DNA of 64,000 nt from Aeromicrobium sp. Sec7.5 (lineage in GTDB: Bacteria; Actinomycetota; Actinomycetes; Propionibacteriales; Nocardioidaceae): assembly GCF_036867135.1 (NCBI RefSeq), contig NZ_JBAJIJ010000002.1:124001-188000 (forward strand), in the 5' to 3' direction. Below, piece by piece: positions 62,882 to 64,000 of this stretch. Made by a program: the position numbers and the translations under genes. Under the pieces are notes generated by a model. It did not search any database. It was not told the origin of the DNA and was given only the letters and a program-made list of their open reading frames with translations. Position 1 is the stretch's first letter, and each line of letters opens with the position of its first letter.

Positions 62882-62990
62882 AGCGCGCGACTCGTACCTC
62901 GTCGCATCACCGGCTCGTTCCTCGCCGGTGCCGGACTTCGTCCGGGCGCTTGCCTCGCCTTCGGCTCGGCCCATGGTCACCACGGGTGGC
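62882..62990. repeat. Multi-hairpin element, family D copy 3
   Basis: In the opposite orientation to copies 1 and 2, it starts directly at the stop of the DUF5667 gene with AGCGCGC. Hairpins include ACCGGC/GCCGGT and CCGGAC-TTC-GTCCGG (mRNA sense), then GCC-TTCGGC and the shared ATGGTCACCAC end. Between it and the acyltransferase stop, CAGCCGT-AGCC-ACGGCTG (63020-63037) is a small extra hairpin. The rest of the 209-base gap holds nothing recognisable. Confidence 0.65.
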
Positions 62991-63090
62991 TGACGCAGTC
63001 TGTAGGCTCACCGCTTCTCCAGCCGTAGCCACGGCTGTCGTCCATGCCGCTTGTCTGATCTGGCGGGATACCCGCAGAACGAATTGACCC

Positions 63091-64000
63091 TCAGAAGAAG
63101 GCGCTGCCTCGGTCGACGAGGAGGGTGTAGAGCGTCTGCTGGATCGTCTCGCGCACCTGGTCGGTCACGTTGAACAGCAGCATCGGGTCGTCGGCCGCCT
63201 CCGGCTCGTACGCGTCGGTGCGGATCGGCTCGCCGAACTCGATGATCCACTTGCTCGGCAACGGCACCAGGCCGAGTGGACCGAGCAGCGGGAAGAACGG
63301 CGTGATCGGCAGGTAGGGCACGCCCATCAGGCGGGCGAGGGACGGGACGTTGCCGATCAGGGGATAGATCTCCTCGGCGCCCACGATCGAGACCGGGACG
63401 ATCGGCACCTGCGCGCGCATGGCCGACGACACGAATCCACCGCGACCGAATCGCTGCAGCTTGTACCGCTCCGCGTACGGCTTGCCGATGCCCTTGAAGC
63501 CTTCCGGCCAGACACCGGCGAGCTCGCCGTTGCTCAGCAGTCGCTCGGCATCCTCGGTGCAGGCCAGCGTGGCGCCGAGCTTGCGGGCCAGCTGGCTCAC
63601 GAACGGCAGCTGGAAGACCAGGTCGGCGCCCAGCGGGCGCAGGTTGCGCTGCGCGTACTTCTTGACGGCGTAACCGACCATCACCCCGTCGATGGGCACC
63701 GTGCCGGAGTGGTTCGAGACGAGCAGCGCGCCCCCCTCGGTGGGGATGTTCTCGACGCCGCGCACCTCGAGCCGGAACCACTTCTCGGCGAGCGGCTCGA
63801 CGGCCCCGACGAGGATCTCGGTGATCTGCGGGTCGAAGCCGAACTCGTCGACCGCGTACTCGCCACCGATGCGGCGGCGGAGCCCCGCGAACAGCGTGGC
63901 GAGCCGGGTGTCCCAGTCCGAGCCGAGGACGCGCTGTGCGGCCTGGATCACGGCCGCGACGATCTCGTCGATCGGGATGCCCGCCGCGGCCGGGGTGGCA
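63091..64000 (-). CDS. Lysophospholipid acyltransferase family protein (5' end outside window)
   Basis: At least 302 residues; the frame is still open at the window edge, so the start lies beyond 64000. A GTG at 63951 gives 286 residues but relatives are longer at the N-terminus. The acyltransferase motif is SNHSGTVPIDG (His and Asp six apart, rather than the usual four), with block III WPEGFKGIGKPY and block IV VPIVPVSIVGAEE. It probably acylates glycerolipids at the membrane. It converges on the DUF5667 gene across a family D repeat. Confidence 0.85.
   Translation of the reverse strand, partial: ATPAAAGIPIDEIVAAVIQAAQRVLGSDWDTRLATLFAGLRRRIGGEYAVDEFGFDPQITEILVGAVEPLAEKWFRLEVRGVENIPTEGGALLVSNHSGTVPIDGVMVGYAVKKYAQRNLRPLGADLVFQLPFVSQLARKLGATLACTEDAERLLSNGELAGVWPEGFKGIGKPYAERYKLQRFGRGGFVSSAMRAQVPIVPVSIVGAEEIYPLIGNVPSLARLMGVPYLPITPFFPLLGPLGLVPLPSKWIIEFGEPIRTDAYEPEAADDPMLLFNVTDQVRETIQQTLYTLLVDRGSAFF

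Overview
The window is very GC-rich, gene-dense DNA with GTG starts, many 4-base ATGA/GTGA gene overlaps and TANNNT -10 hexamers placed 6-8 bases before start codons. It carries a complete 14-subunit NADH dehydrogenase I operon, most of the menaquinone pathway, system II cytochrome c maturation, glutamate-route heme genes and a BldN-type ECF sigma factor. This set points to an aerobic, menaquinone-respiring actinobacterium. Gene order and protein style suggest Nocardioidaceae (Aeromicrobium or Nocardioides-like); the genus is inference.

Layout. 0-2.6 kb: an SDR oxidoreductase, a YwaF-type membrane protein and RarD. 2.9-19.7 kb: nuoA-N (minus strand) followed by a long-chain polyprenyl diphosphate synthase. 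19.9-24.2 kb: a P-loop kinase-like protein, menG, menF and two overlapping SGNH hydrolases. 24.3-27.5 kb: an aldehyde dehydrogenase and GMC oxidoreductase pair. 27.5-30 kb: menD-menC. 30-36 kb: an NAD-binding protein, then a two-component system and a MacB/FtsX-type ABC exporter. 36.2-40.1 kb: menE, menA, a Cds1-like cysteine desulfhydrase and small membrane proteins. 40.2-43.3 kb: a dipeptidase and an ABC-2 drug-type exporter. 43.5-49.4 kb: ccsB-resB-ccdA-tlpA, a histidine phosphatase and hemL. 49.5-52.8 kb: a lytic transglycosylase, a LysR regulator and an EamA transporter. 52.7-58.4 kb: hemB, cobA-hemD, hemC, hemA and a glutaredoxin. 58.4-64 kb: an acyl-CoA-ligase-like protein, a HAD phosphatase, the BldN-like sigma factor with a membrane DUF5667 partner, and a lysophospholipid acyltransferase cut by the window edge.

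Functionally the window is centred on respiration. NADH is oxidised by Nuo onto menaquinone (MenA, C, D, E, F, G and the polyprenyl tail synthase are here; MenB and MenH are not), and heme and cytochrome c assembly supply the terminal chain. A perfect TGTGA-N6-TCACA dyad, close to the Rex operator, lies before nuoA.

The most unusual content is intergenic. Several families of hairpin-forming repeats recur, many starting within a few bases of a stop codon and in fixed orientation to the gene they follow: 22-bp periodic arrays (three loci), multi-hairpin elements with conserved caps (three loci), constant-arm/variable-middle hairpins (five loci, one inside nuoJ), and two further families at single loci. 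Three of the four uncoupled junctions of the nuo operon hold such repeats. A near-perfect BldN-class promoter precedes the lytic transglycosylase gene and a weaker one precedes the presumed anti-sigma gene, suggesting a small ECF regulon within the window. No tRNA, rRNA, CRISPR array, insertion sequence or phage gene was seen, and no gene-free stretch exceeds 300 bases.
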